Virus record (IMG/VR): IMGVR_UViG_3300036770_008166
Span: 1 to 64,000 of that record
Reading direction: 5' to 3' (one strand)
Source of the DNA: a virus
DNA length: 64,000 nt
The notes beneath the pieces were generated by a model. It was not told the origin of the DNA. It worked only from the letters and a program-made list of their open reading frames with translations, and made no database searches. The position numbers and the translations under genes were made by a program. Shown one piece after another: positions 23,679 through 29,892 of this stretch; position 1 is the stretch's first letter; every line of letters starts with the position of its first letter.

Positions 23679-24617
23679 CTATGACCGAATTGTGACTACT
23701 CTGGTCTTCCAAAGGCTGTACGCGATACCGCCCGCTATCAAACCAAATGTAAGGCCCAGCGTGAGCAGGGCCGGCAACTTGATGCCGATCATCATGAGCA
23801 CGATCTTGATGCCGATCAAGACCAGGATCAAGGCCAAGGCATACTTGAGATAGTGGAAACGATGTATCATCGCCGACAGGGCAAAGTACAAGGCTCTGAG
23901 TCCGAGGATAGCAAAGATGTTTGATGTATACACCAAGAACGGATCCTGCGTTATGGCCAGGATGGCCGGTACCGAATCCACTGCAAATATGATGTCAGCG
24001 AAGTTCACCAGGACCAAGGCCACCAACAACGGAGTAAAGTATCGGACGCCGTTTTCTTTGAACCAGAAACTGTGCCCACGATACTCCTTGGTGAGATTCA
24101 TCTTGCTCTTCATCCAGCGATAGATCACGCTGTTCTCAAAGTCCGGACCATCGTTCTCTTTGACATACAGCATCTTGACGCCTGTGTAGATCAAGAACGC
24201 GCCAAAGAACCACAAGATCCACTGCCACTCTGACACAGCCGCGGCACCAAACCCTATGAATATAGCCCGGAACACCAGGGCCATGAGTATGCCCCATACC
24301 AACACTCGATGCTCGTAGATCCTTGGTATTCCTAAGAAAGCGAATATCAGTGCGAACACGAAAACGTTGTCCAGGCTCAGGCTTTTTTCTACCAGGAATC
24401 CGGTATAGTACAGCAAGGCATCGTCTGGGCCACGCCACCACCATACGCCCAGACCAAACAACAGGGCAATGGCGATGTAGAAGGCCGATAACCAGAGACT
24501 TTCTTTGACACCGATTTCGTGATCAGTTTTGTGCAGCACACCAAGATCAAAGGCCAACAGAGCAAACACTATGAGCAGGAAAACAGCCCAGGGCAACAGG
24601 GTCATGAATTCCATCAT
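23679..24617 (-). CDS. TerC/Alx-family integral membrane protein
   Basis: A 312-aa polytopic membrane protein with about nine membrane segments. Family motifs are the acidic EKSLSLDNVFVFALIF in an early helix and NFADIIFAVDSVPAILAI in a later one. TerC/Alx members export manganese or help metal loading and membrane protein stability. It lies upstream of plcP and is coupled to a 42-aa peptide gene by an ATGATG overlap. A host-derived gene by look; its use to a phage is unclear. Confidence 0.88.
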   Translation of the reverse strand: MMEFMTLLPWAVFLLIVFALLAFDLGVLHKTDHEIGVKESLWLSAFYIAIALLFGLGVWWWRGPDDALLYYTGFLVEKSLSLDNVFVFALIFAFLGIPRIYEHRVLVWGILMALVFRAIFIGFGAAAVSEWQWILWFFGAFLIYTGVKMLYVKENDGPDFENSVIYRWMKSKMNLTKEYRGHSFWFKENGVRYFTPLLVALVLVNFADIIFAVDSVPAILAITQDPFLVYTSNIFAILGLRALYFALSAMIHRFHYLKYALALILVLIGIKIVLMMIGIKLPALLTLGLTFGLIAGGIAYSLWKTRVVTIRS

Positions 24618-24742
24618 CGGATCCTAAAACGAGCGTGGCCGATGATCCAGTCTTGCTGTGTAGGATCCAGTCGTTTGATTATCGCGTACAGTGAGGCTAC
24701 AACTAAGAATGGCAGTGATGCCAATGAGGCAAAGGTACCCAT
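24614..24742 (-). CDS. Small membrane peptide upstream of terC, 42 aa
   Basis: An ORF shorter than usual cut-offs. ATG 24742 follows AAGGAGAG at ideal distance and the stop overlaps the terC start. The peptide has one hydrophobic helix (LASLPFLVVASLYAIIKRL) and a short charged tail. It is probably the first gene of the terC-plcP-agt-pstS operon. Confidence 0.6.
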   Translation of the reverse strand: MGTFASLASLPFLVVASLYAIIKRLDPTQQDWIIGHARFRIR

Positions 24743-24857
24743 TTCTCTCTCCTTGAGTAAAATGGTCTTGCCTCTTCGTTCGCAGACCGGGTATCTCTAC
24801 CGTGTTGACGATCTGCAAAGCCCACCCTTGGGCTGGCTACTCCCCATAGATATTTAT

Positions 24858-24886
24858 GTTGACCGCAAGAGAAAGATATGCTACAA
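24858..24886 (+). promoter_or_regulatory. Sigma-70 promoter for tRNA-Met operon
   Basis: TTGACC (24858-24863), 17-bp spacer, TACAAT (24881-24886), ten bases before the tRNA. It starts the plus-strand RNA region. Confidence 0.8.
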
Positions 24887-24896
24887 TAGTTCATTG

Positions 24897-24971
24897 GCCC
24901 CGGTAGCTTAATGGTAAAGCAATCGACTCATAATCGACAGAGTGCGGGTTCAATTCCTGCCCGGGGCACCA
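24897..24971 (+). tRNA. tRNA-Met (CAT) or tRNA-Ile2 (CAT)
   Basis: Cloverleaf of 75 nt with encoded CCA. Anticodon loop CTCATAA gives CAT; D-stem GCT/AGC and T-arm GCGGG-TTCAATT-CCTGC are good. Oddities are a C1.C72 mismatch (a G lies just before C1) and an A-C pair at the top of the anticodon stem. The anticodon stem lacks the three G-C pairs of initiator tRNA, so elongator Met or lysidine-type Ile is likely. Confidence 0.85.
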
Positions 24972-24989
24972 CTGAACAGAGGAATCACC

Positions 24990-25190
24990 ATGAAAAAAGA
25001 AATTTTGAAGGCAGTGCGCGGTAATCTTGAAGCGCGCATACGCGATGGAGAAATCCGCATCGCAGTGCTGTTGGCCAACCCTACAGTGATTCCTGATCAC
25101 ATGAACATCACCGAAAGCATCGAGCAAGAACTAGAACGCATGGCCGATGCCGCAGACAAACTGGCTGTGCTGGAGAAACACTTTGAGTGA
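24990..25190 (+). CDS. Conserved T4-like phage protein, 66 aa
   Basis: Start ATG 24990 (GAGGAAT upstream) lies 18 nt after the tRNA. KKEILKAVRGNLEARI, a middle VLLANPT and a helical LERMADAADKLAVLEKHF end match a short conserved unknown I know from T4-like marine phages. Function unknown. Confidence 0.7.
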   Translation: MKKEILKAVRGNLEARIRDGEIRIAVLLANPTVIPDHMNITESIEQELERMADAADKLAVLEKHFE

Positions 25191-25416
25191 CGGCAAAAAA
25201 ATGCGGATAGAATTCGCACCTGGTGCGTTTGACACATTCGATGGAACTCAAGAGGAACTGGATGCCTTGGTAGCCGAACTTGAACGCATGGCCGAATCCG
25301 GCGAACTGGAAGCGAACTCCGTGGCCTTGGAAGACTGGGACGACCTCGACGACCAAGATCGCGACATCATTGCCGATGCTTTGGAACGTATGCAACCGCC
25401 GCGCAGCCTTAACTAA
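25183..25416 (+). CDS. Conserved T4-like phage protein, 77 aa
   Basis: TTG 25183 is the best start (GGAG upstream; product opens MSDGKKMRIEFAPGAFD); ATG 25201 is the alternative. IEFAPGAFDTFDGTQEELDALVAELERM followed by an acidic tail is a pattern of conserved T4-like phage unknowns. It overlaps the preceding gene by 8 nt. Confidence 0.65.
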   Translation: MSDGKKMRIEFAPGAFDTFDGTQEELDALVAELERMAESGELEANSVALEDWDDLDDQDRDIIADALERMQPPRSLN

Positions 25417-25442
25417 ATTATGATCCATTTACCAACGGTAAA

Positions 25443-25696
25443 TACCAAATTGTTGTAATTCCTTCAATGAGGATGTGTTCAAGACGCGGGTTCGAATCCC
25501 GCCACCTCCACCCAAGTATATCGAAAAGTGTATTTGGGTGGGGGTGCTCCGGCAATCGATTGGGCAAGCAATCAAAGACGGCAACAGGAGAGTCGACTGA
25601 CCTAATCAGCGAAAAACCATAGACGCCAATGACAGTGTCTACGCACGGGCCGCTTGAACCCTGCCGGGGTAGCTATACCTTGTAACCCAAAATAGC
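25443..25696 (+). ncRNA. ssrA: Permuted (two-piece) tmRNA
   Basis: The acceptor piece comes first: GAGGATGT, then T-arm GCGGG-TTCGAAT-CCCGC (25486-25502) and CACCTCC-A (25503-25510). After a CCCAA.../...TTGGG linker hairpin the coding piece begins with GGGGGTG (25540-25546). These pair as a 7-bp acceptor stem with the alanine-identity G3.U70 (25542/25507). Tag: resume codon GCC 25625, peptide ANDSVYARAA, stop TGA 25655-25657, preceded by ATAGAC as in the E. coli resume region. CCA is not encoded (CCC). A terminator follows. The RNA rescues stalled ribosomes and tags peptides for proteolysis. Confidence 0.9.
25625..25657 (+). CDS. tmRNA tag peptide reading frame (ANDSVYARAA)
   Basis: Ten sense codons from the GCC resume codon to TGA. 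The AND start and AA end are typical of proteobacterial tags; the final AA is the ClpXP degron. No start codon is needed because ribosomes enter from the stalled mRNA. Confidence 0.85.
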   Translation, partial: ANDSVYARAA

Positions 25697-25722
25697 GATA
25701 GGCCTTAGGGCCTATCTTTTTT
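25697..25722 (+). terminator. Intrinsic terminator of tmRNA
   Basis: GATAGGCC/GGCCTATC stem with a short loop followed by six T (25717-25722). Confidence 0.9.
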
Positions 25723-25781
25723 CCCATTACGATAGTCTATGATGCCCATAGAAAAAAATAATGAAAAATCAAGAAAAAACA

Positions 25782-25811
25782 TTGACTCTATGATATATAA
25801 TCGTGTATAGT
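25782..25811 (+). promoter_or_regulatory. Sigma-70-type promoter for ahpC-ahpD
   Basis: TTGACT (25782-25787), 18-bp spacer, TATAGT (25806-25811), 55 nt before the ahpC start, directly after the tmRNA terminator. Confidence 0.65.
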
Positions 25812-25865
25812 AGAAACACTGAGACAGGGTGTCTCAATCGACGAAATAAAGGAACCCCAAAAAAT

Positions 25866-26426
25866 ATGAAAACCGTAGGCGACAAAATCGAACCATTCAT
25901 CGTGACAGGTGTAAATCCTGGCAGCGACAAGTTTTTTGACATCACCGAACACAGTTTCGCAGGCAAGTGGCGAGTGATCGTGTTTTATCCCAAAGACTTC
26001 ACATTCGTGTGTCCCACGGAGATCGTGGCATACGACCGATTGTTCAAGGACTTTGAGGAGCGTGACGCTGTGTTGCTCACAGGATCGACTGACAACGAGT
26101 TCTGCAAACTGGGCTGGCAGGCTGCGCACAAAGATCTTGCCAAGATCCGTCATGTACAATTTGCCGACACACAGCGTGGCGAACTGAGCCTGGTTGATCA
26201 ATTGGGTGTGTTCTTTGCTCCCGCAGGGGCCGCACTCCGCGCTACTTTCATCGTGGACCCTGAGGGCGTGATCCAGCATGTCACAGTGAACAATCTCAAT
26301 GTTGGCCGCAGTGCCGAAGAAACGCTGCGTGTGCTGGATGCGCTACAGACCGGCGAACTGTGCGAATGCAACCGTCAGGTGGGTGCTGACACACTTGAGA
26401 GTAAAAAACTCAAGAAGGCCACTTGA
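25866..26426 (+). CDS. ahpC: AhpC-type peroxiredoxin
   Basis: A 186-aa 2-Cys peroxiredoxin reducing H2O2 and organic peroxides. The peroxidatic motif DFTFVCPTE has Cys49; a C-terminal GELCECNRQ supplies resolving cysteines, as in the AhpC type reduced by AhpD. I take ATG 25866 (AAGGAACCCC upstream), not an in-frame ATG at 25803 inside the promoter. ahpD follows directly. Probably protects host or virion assembly from oxidative stress. Confidence 0.9.
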   Translation: MKTVGDKIEPFIVTGVNPGSDKFFDITEHSFAGKWRVIVFYPKDFTFVCPTEIVAYDRLFKDFEERDAVLLTGSTDNEFCKLGWQAAHKDLAKIRHVQFADTQRGELSLVDQLGVFFAPAGAALRATFIVDPEGVIQHVTVNNLNVGRSAEETLRVLDALQTGELCECNRQVGADTLESKKLKKAT

Positions 26427-26428
26427 TC

Positions 26429-26941
26429 ATGCAGTGGGTTGATCAACTCAAAGAAGGCCTGCCCGACTACGCCAAGGACACTCGGCTCAACATCGATGCC
26501 GTGGTCAAACGATCAACATTGGTCGCGGAAGAAGCCGAAGCCGTGGCCTTGGCTGCTGTGTTTGCCACAGGCAATACAAAATTGTGGACCTGGATGCAGA
26601 TCCAGATTGCCGATCAACGGGAGGCCGAGGCTGCGATCACTGCCGCATCGTTGATGGCCATGAACAATGTTTGGTATCCCTATGTTGAGATGGCAGATGA
26701 TGCCAATCTCACAGGACTACCGGCACAGTTGAGGATGAACGCTATAGCCACCCACGGTGGCACCACCAAGGCTCGTTTCGAAGCCTATAGTTTGGCCGCT
26801 AGTATCGTAGGCAAATGTCATTTCTGTGTGAAAGCACACTATGAAACGCTGAAGACGGAAGGTTACACAGTGGAGCAACTGAGAGATATTGGTCGGATCG
26901 CGGCTGTGATGACTGCAGTGAGCCGGGTAATGGCTTCCTAA
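26429..26941 (+). CDS. ahpD: AhpD alkylhydroperoxidase / AhpC reductase
   Basis: A 170-aa carboxymuconolactone-decarboxylase-fold protein. SIVGKCHFCVKAHYETL (CxxC near 131-134, then His) is the AhpD active site, and NIDAVVKRSTLVAEEAEAVALAAVFA the family N-terminal half. It would recycle oxidised AhpC. It starts right after ahpC (ATG 26429; TTG 26423 is possible). The pair forms a self-contained peroxide defence unit. Confidence 0.88.
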   Translation: MQWVDQLKEGLPDYAKDTRLNIDAVVKRSTLVAEEAEAVALAAVFATGNTKLWTWMQIQIADQREAEAAITAASLMAMNNVWYPYVEMADDANLTGLPAQLRMNAIATHGGTTKARFEAYSLAASIVGKCHFCVKAHYETLKTEGYTVEQLRDIGRIAAVMTAVSRVMAS

Positions 26942-26948
26942 TCAGAGG

Positions 26949-26977
26949 TTGACAGGTATAAATAAAACCAGTACAAT
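26949..26977 (+). promoter_or_regulatory. Sigma-70 promoter for small RNA
   Basis: Consensus TTGACA (26949-26954), 17-bp spacer, TACAAT (26972-26977). The spacer contains TATAAATA (26957-26964), an exact T4-type late box, so the site could be read by both host and late phage machinery. Confidence 0.7.
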
Positions 26978-26983
26978 TATGAC

Positions 26984-27136
26984 TATGATGAACTTCGCTC
27001 ACCGCAATCAAACAACCACACTGGCACTAGAGTGGCTGTGTGGCTATGACCTGATTGATTGGGAGGGGTCCAGGTAGATCGAATTGTAAACGATTAGAAC
27101 CTACAAGGACCCTGGCATAAACACCCAGGGTTTTTT
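26984..27136 (+). ncRNA. Candidate small RNA, about 150 nt
   Basis: Bounded by the promoter at 26949 and the terminator at 27110, with no ORF that has a usable RBS. It can form CCACAC/GTGTGG, then GGTCC/GGACC enclosing AGGT/ACCT and ATCG/CGAT. A 32-codon frame from ATG 26979 starts before the predicted transcript and is not considered coding. Confidence 0.55.
27110..27136 (+). terminator. Intrinsic terminator
   Basis: CCCTGG/CCAGGG stem (27110-27115 with 27125-27130) followed by six T. Confidence 0.85.
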
Positions 27137-27264
27137 GTTTTTGGCGCCAGGTAACGAGGACCAGCCAGCGCGGTACAAAAGGGCAAACGGGCGGACAAGA
27201 CCCATGAAAGATCGGCGATCCCGATCCGGTAAGACTCTTGGGCAGGACACGATCCTGTCTATGG

Positions 27265-27293
27265 TTGACCACAAAACTCTTTTCGTGTAGAAT
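27265..27293 (+). promoter_or_regulatory. Sigma-70 promoter for structured RNA/tRNA cluster
   Basis: TTGACC (27265-27270), 17-bp spacer, TAGAAT (27288-27293). It precedes a strongly folded stretch and tRNA-Tyr. The 127 nt upstream (27137-27263) hold no gene; only short hairpins are seen. Confidence 0.7.
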
Positions 27294-27299
27294 GTGTTT

Positions 27300-27480
27300 T
27301 GTGGTACCATATTGAAGCGCATTTTGATGCCTATAGGGTCGTGGAATTGATCACCCACGATACGGCAAGAGATGAGTGCGCTTCGATATGGTAAGAGAGG
27401 GGTGGCAAGTAAGTGTTCTCTTATGCACTGAGGGCTGGAATTCCCGAGCCGGCAACACCGGCACCATATCAAAACACATT
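27300..27480 (+). ncRNA. Candidate structured RNA upstream of tRNA-Tyr
   Basis: A 16-bp stem with one G.T pair (27306-27321 with 27377-27392) encloses a CGTGG/CCACG hairpin. It is followed by AAGAGA/TCTCTT (27393-27398 with 27417-27422), GGCT/AGCC (27433-27436 with 27447-27450) and alternatively GCCGG/CCGGC (27448-27452 with 27458-27462). ACCATAT occurs twice (27306, 27463) and either copy can pair with ATATGGT at 27386, so two folds compete. GTGTTTTG flanks the element at both ends. It may be a processed leader, an intron-like element or an sRNA. Confidence 0.5.
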
Positions 27481-27543
27481 GGAGATAAGCAGGAACAGAT
27501 CCGGATCTGGTCGCCTCGTCCAGTGTGTTTTGTTATGGTTTCT

Positions 27544-27626
27544 GGATGACGGGCGGCATTGGCGACCGCAGGTGACTGTAAATCACTGCCTTCGGGAACG
27601 GGGTTCGATTCCCTGGTCATCCACCA
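27544..27626 (+). tRNA. tRNA-Tyr (GTA)
   Basis: 83 nt with encoded CCA. Acceptor GGATGAC/GTCATCC, D-stem GCGG/CCGC, anticodon loop CTGTAAA (GTA), long variable arm GCCTTCGGGAAC as expected for class II Tyr, T-arm CGGGG-TTCGATT-CCCTG. Positions 8-9 are GG instead of the usual U8. Confidence 0.92.
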
Positions 27627-27699
27627 AGTTTTGCACAGTTCGGCTATTGGTTAGGACATGTAAATCATTATTTTTTGACAAGTTCGAATAAATACGATT

Positions 27700-28473
27700 A
27701 TGAACACTTGTCCTAAATGTAATGTAAACCACACAAAGCCTGGAAAATTTTGTTCTCGTTCTTGTGCTAATAGCAGAGGTCCCAGAACTGAAGAATTCAA
27801 ACAGAGCGTAAGTAAAAAATTATTTGGCAGGAAAGGTATCTCGAATGTAAACAAAGGGCTATACCTGGTAGAAAGAATCACCACTAAATGTTTACAATGT
27901 AAAATCGAATTTTTCACAAAGATTACAAAACCAACAAAATATTGTTCGAATGATTGTTGGAGACAACAATCCGGAGGATATAGGCCAGGGTCAGGAAGAA
28001 GTAAATCGGGATACTACAAAGGTATCTATTGCGGTTCTTCATATGAACTTTGTTGGGTGATTTACAACATTGATCACGGAATTAAATTTAAAAGATTCCC
28101 AGGAGTAATAGAAAACGCCGAATTAAAGTATTATCCTGATTTCATTCTCGATGATCGCAAAACCATTGTTGAGATAAAAGGGTTTGAGGATAAGCAGTCG
28201 GTTGATAAAAAAACAAAACTAGCAGAAAGTGTTGGATACATTGTTAATGTCTATCGTAAAGACGACTTGAAATATGCTTTCGATTATGTCAAAAAAGCAT
28301 ACAATACGACAAGGTATCATACATTATATGATCAATACAGTCCGTCGTATCATTACACATGCAATCATTGCTCTACCGAATTCAGTAGAGATAAAAAATT
28401 GAAAACCGATGTAGTTTTTTGTTCTCGGCAATGTGCAGGAAAAGGTCATAGAGGTAAAAAGTTGTCCCTATAG
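27700..28473 (+). CDS. PD-(D/E)XK-type homing endonuclease-like protein with zinc fingers
   Basis: A 257-aa protein, clearly more AT-rich and Lys-rich than its neighbours, inserted between tRNA-Tyr and tRNA-Glu. Three Cys pairs-of-pairs (CPKC...FCSRSC near 4-22; KCLQC...YCSNDC in the middle; TCNHC...FCSRQC at the end) look like small zinc ribbons. Between them GIYCGSSYELCWVIYNIDHGI and YYPDFIL...IVEIKGFE give the Asp and Glu-x-Lys of the nuclease fold. Probably a mobile homing nuclease targeting the tRNA array. Its last 10 nt are the 5' strand of tRNA-Glu. Confidence 0.75.
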   Translation: MNTCPKCNVNHTKPGKFCSRSCANSRGPRTEEFKQSVSKKLFGRKGISNVNKGLYLVERITTKCLQCKIEFFTKITKPTKYCSNDCWRQQSGGYRPGSGRSKSGYYKGIYCGSSYELCWVIYNIDHGIKFKRFPGVIENAELKYYPDFILDDRKTIVEIKGFEDKQSVDKKTKLAESVGYIVNVYRKDDLKYAFDYVKKAYNTTRYHTLYDQYSPSYHYTCNHCSTEFSRDKKLKTDVVFCSRQCAGKGHRGKKLSL

Positions 28474-28540
28474 ATTACGCTGGTTAGATCACTTCCCTTT
28501 CAAGGAAGCGGACCGGGATCGTCACCCGGTGGGGACGCCA
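28464..28540 (+). tRNA. tRNA-Glu (TTC)
   Basis: Acceptor GTCCCTA/TGGGGAC, D-stem GAT/ATC, anticodon stem CTTCC/GGAAG with loop CTTTCAA (TTC), T-stem CCGGG/CCCGG, discriminator G and CCA. The T-loop ATCGTCA lacks the usual TTC. Its first 10 nt overlap the endonuclease gene end. Confidence 0.85.
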
Positions 28541-28550
28541 TAAAACAAGT

Positions 28551-28625
28551 CCTAGCGACAGTGCTCAACGGGCGCGCAAGCCGACCGATCTGGCTAGGCC
28601 AAGCGGGACCAGCAACCTCCCGCTT
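28551..28625 (+). other. Structured spacer between tRNA-Glu and tRNA-Asp
   Basis: Two stems fill the gap: CCTAGC/GCTAGG (28551-28556 with 28593-28598, followed by CCA) and an 8-bp perfect AAGCGGGA/TCCCGCTT (28601-28608 with 28618-28625). The first might be a decayed tRNA; the second may be a processing signal. Confidence 0.4.
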
Positions 28626-28640
28626 GATGACAATGAGTTT

Positions 28641-28715
28641 GGTCCGTTAGTTAAACGGTTATAATTCTGGCTTGTCACGCCAGGGTCAGGAGTTCGACTC
28701 TCCTACGGACCGCCA
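28641..28715 (+). tRNA. tRNA-Asp (GTC)
   Basis: 75 nt with CCA. Acceptor GGTCCGT/ACGGACC, anticodon stem CTGGC/GCCAG with loop TTGTCAC (GTC), T-loop TTCGACT, discriminator G. Confidence 0.93.
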
Positions 28716-28721
28716 GTCCAT

Positions 28722-28797
28722 GTATCGGTAGTGTCAACGGTTAGCACGGCAGCCTCCAAATCTGCTTGTGAGGGTTCGAATCCTTCCCGGTACGCCA
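28722..28797 (+). tRNA. tRNA-Trp (CCA)
   Basis: 76 nt with CCA. Acceptor GTATCGG/CCGGTAC with one T.G pair, anticodon loop CTCCAAA (CCA), T-arm GAGGG-TTCGAAT-CCTTC. A C.T mismatch closes the anticodon loop. Confidence 0.88.
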
Positions 28798-28813
28798 AAC
28801 GATCCAATCTTTG

Positions 28814-28888
28814 GCCGGTGTAGCACAGTGGCAATGCGCTCGCCTTGTAAGCGAGATATCGGGAGTTCGATTCTCTCCACCGGCACCA
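28814..28888 (+). tRNA. tRNA-Thr (TGT)
   Basis: 75 nt with CCA. Acceptor GCCGGTG/CACCGGC, anticodon stem CTCGC/GCGAG with loop CTTGTAA (TGT), T-loop TTCGATT, discriminator A. Confidence 0.93.
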
Positions 28889-28893
28889 AACAT

Positions 28894-28967
28894 CTCGGCG
28901 TGGCCGATCGTCCAGGCACGGGTCTGCAAAACCCGCTAGGCAGGTTAGACTCCTGCCGCCGAGTCCA
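28894..28967 (+). tRNA. tRNA-Cys (GCA)
   Basis: 74 nt with CCA. Acceptor CTCGGCG/CGCCGAG, anticodon stem CGGGT/ACCCG with loop CTGCAAA (GCA), T-arm GCAGG-TTAGACT-CCTGC, discriminator T. Confidence 0.92.
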
Positions 28968-28971
28968 CTTA

Positions 28972-29017
28972 TCAGGCAATGCCCACCGGCCTTGTAAGCC
29001 AGCCTCTTGCCTGACAC
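28972..29017 (+). ncRNA. Armless tRNA-like element with TGT anticodon loop
   Basis: A 7-bp perfect outer stem TCAGGCA/TGCCTGA (28972-28978 with 29008-29014) followed by C-ACC, and an inner GGC/GCC stem with loop CTTGTAA identical to tRNA-Thr. There is no D- or T-arm. It sits exactly in the tRNA row between Cys and Gly, 4 nt from the next tRNA. Either a deleted tRNA-Thr or a minimal tRNA mimic. Confidence 0.5.
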
Positions 29018-29020
29018 CCA

Positions 29021-29094
29021 GCGGCGGTAGTATAATGGTATTATGACAGCCTTCCAAGCTGATGACGCGGGTTCGATTCCCGCTCGCCGCTCCA
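29021..29094 (+). tRNA. tRNA-Gly (TCC)
   Basis: 74 nt with CCA. Acceptor GCGGCGG/TCGCCGC, anticodon stem CAGC/GCTG with loop CTTCCAA (TCC), T-arm GCGGG-TTCGATT-CCCGC, discriminator T. Confidence 0.93.
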
Positions 29095-29116
29095 CTTATT
29101 TCAAAGGAGATTGATC

Positions 29117-29164
29117 ATGTCTGTAGAAGAATACTGGCAATGGATCCGTGATAATGTACAATGA
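29117..29164 (+). CDS. Possible 15-aa peptide after the tRNA cluster
   Basis: ATG 29117 has AAAGGAGA at good distance and encodes MSVEEYWQWIRDNVQ before TGA, whose bases overlap another ATG. The RBS is better than many real ones here, but the length makes it doubtful; it could be a leader peptide for the phosphoesterase gene. Confidence 0.3.
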   Translation: MSVEEYWQWIRDNVQ

Positions 29165-29201
29165 ACTTAATTCAGGTTAATTACTAAGAAAGGATATGAC
29201 T

Positions 29202-29804
29202 ATGCCAGCTGTATTTCTAGTATCAGACACACATTTCGGTCACAGCGGTGTCTGTAGATTCACCCGCGACGACGGTACCAAGCTGCGTCCTTGGACCGAT
29301 CCTGACGAGATGGATGAACATCTGGTGCGTGTGTGGAACGAGCGTGTGCGGCCACAGGACAAAGTGTATCACCTTGGAGACGTTGTGATCAATCGTAAAG
29401 CCCTGCGAACTCTGTCTAGGCTCAACGGAGACAAGGTCTTGATTCGCGGTAATCATGACATCTTTCGGGACGATGAGTATCGCGAATACTTCCGTGAACT
29501 GAGAGCTTATCATGTCATGAACGGCATGATACTCAGCCATATTCCTGTGCATGAAGCCAGCCTGGGTCGCTTTGGTGTTAACATCCACGGACACCTGCAC
29601 TATCAGCGCGTGCGGCGTGCCCGTGGGGTCAATTCCCGGACTGGAGAGATCTTATATTCAGATGACATCGATACGCGCTATCATTGTGTGTGCGTGGAAC
29701 AGACTCCGGATTTTGCGCCGATCTTGTTTGAAGATGCGATCCGGAGGATCAAGGCCGAAGGCGGCACAGTGGGATTTCGCAACGGCAATGGTCCGGTGAT
29801 GTAG
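29202..29804 (+). CDS. Calcineurin-like metallophosphoesterase
   Basis: A 200-aa phosphoesterase of the small phage type: SDTHFGH, HLGDVVINRK, IRGNHDIF, ILSHIPVHE and NIHGHLH carry the metal ligands in order. Such proteins are frequent in T4-like marine phages; substrate unknown (nucleotides or RNA ends proposed). ATG 29202 is 7 nt from AAAGGA; ATG 29196 is too close. Confidence 0.85.
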   Translation: MPAVFLVSDTHFGHSGVCRFTRDDGTKLRPWTDPDEMDEHLVRVWNERVRPQDKVYHLGDVVINRKALRTLSRLNGDKVLIRGNHDIFRDDEYREYFRELRAYHVMNGMILSHIPVHEASLGRFGVNIHGHLHYQRVRRARGVNSRTGEILYSDDIDTRYHCVCVEQTPDFAPILFEDAIRRIKAEGGTVGFRNGNGPVM

Positions 29805-29892
29805 TGCAACAGCAGCGATCCAAACCACAGAACGCAAGGTTTCCGCCCACTCTAATCGGGAGTCGAATTATTACTGGCCAGGCCAAACACAG

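Noticed and set aside
25803-25865. Longer N-terminus for AhpC from ATG 25803
   Set aside because: That ATG is inside the promoter; the family N-terminus and an RBS fit ATG 25866.
26979-27077. 32-codon plus frame starting ATGACTATGATG
   Set aside because: Begins before the predicted transcript start, no SD, and lies inside a region folding as an sRNA.
27101-27620. Minus-strand frames of 89-123 aa near 27.1-27.6 kb
   Set aside because: They run through a terminator, a promoter, structured RNA and tRNA-Tyr; no RBS.
27300-28473. Group I intron or HEARO/IS605-type element carrying the endonuclease
   Set aside because: No intron core could be traced, tRNA-Tyr is intact between RNA and ORF, and the nuclease looks PD-(D/E)XK rather than HNH/RuvC.
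28703-29095. 130-aa minus-strand frame across the tRNA cluster
   Set aside because: It reads antisense through four tRNA genes; repeated RREGFEP-like strings come from the T-arms.
29117-29164. Confident call of a 15-aa peptide gene
   Set aside because: Good SD but too short to judge; kept only at low confidence.
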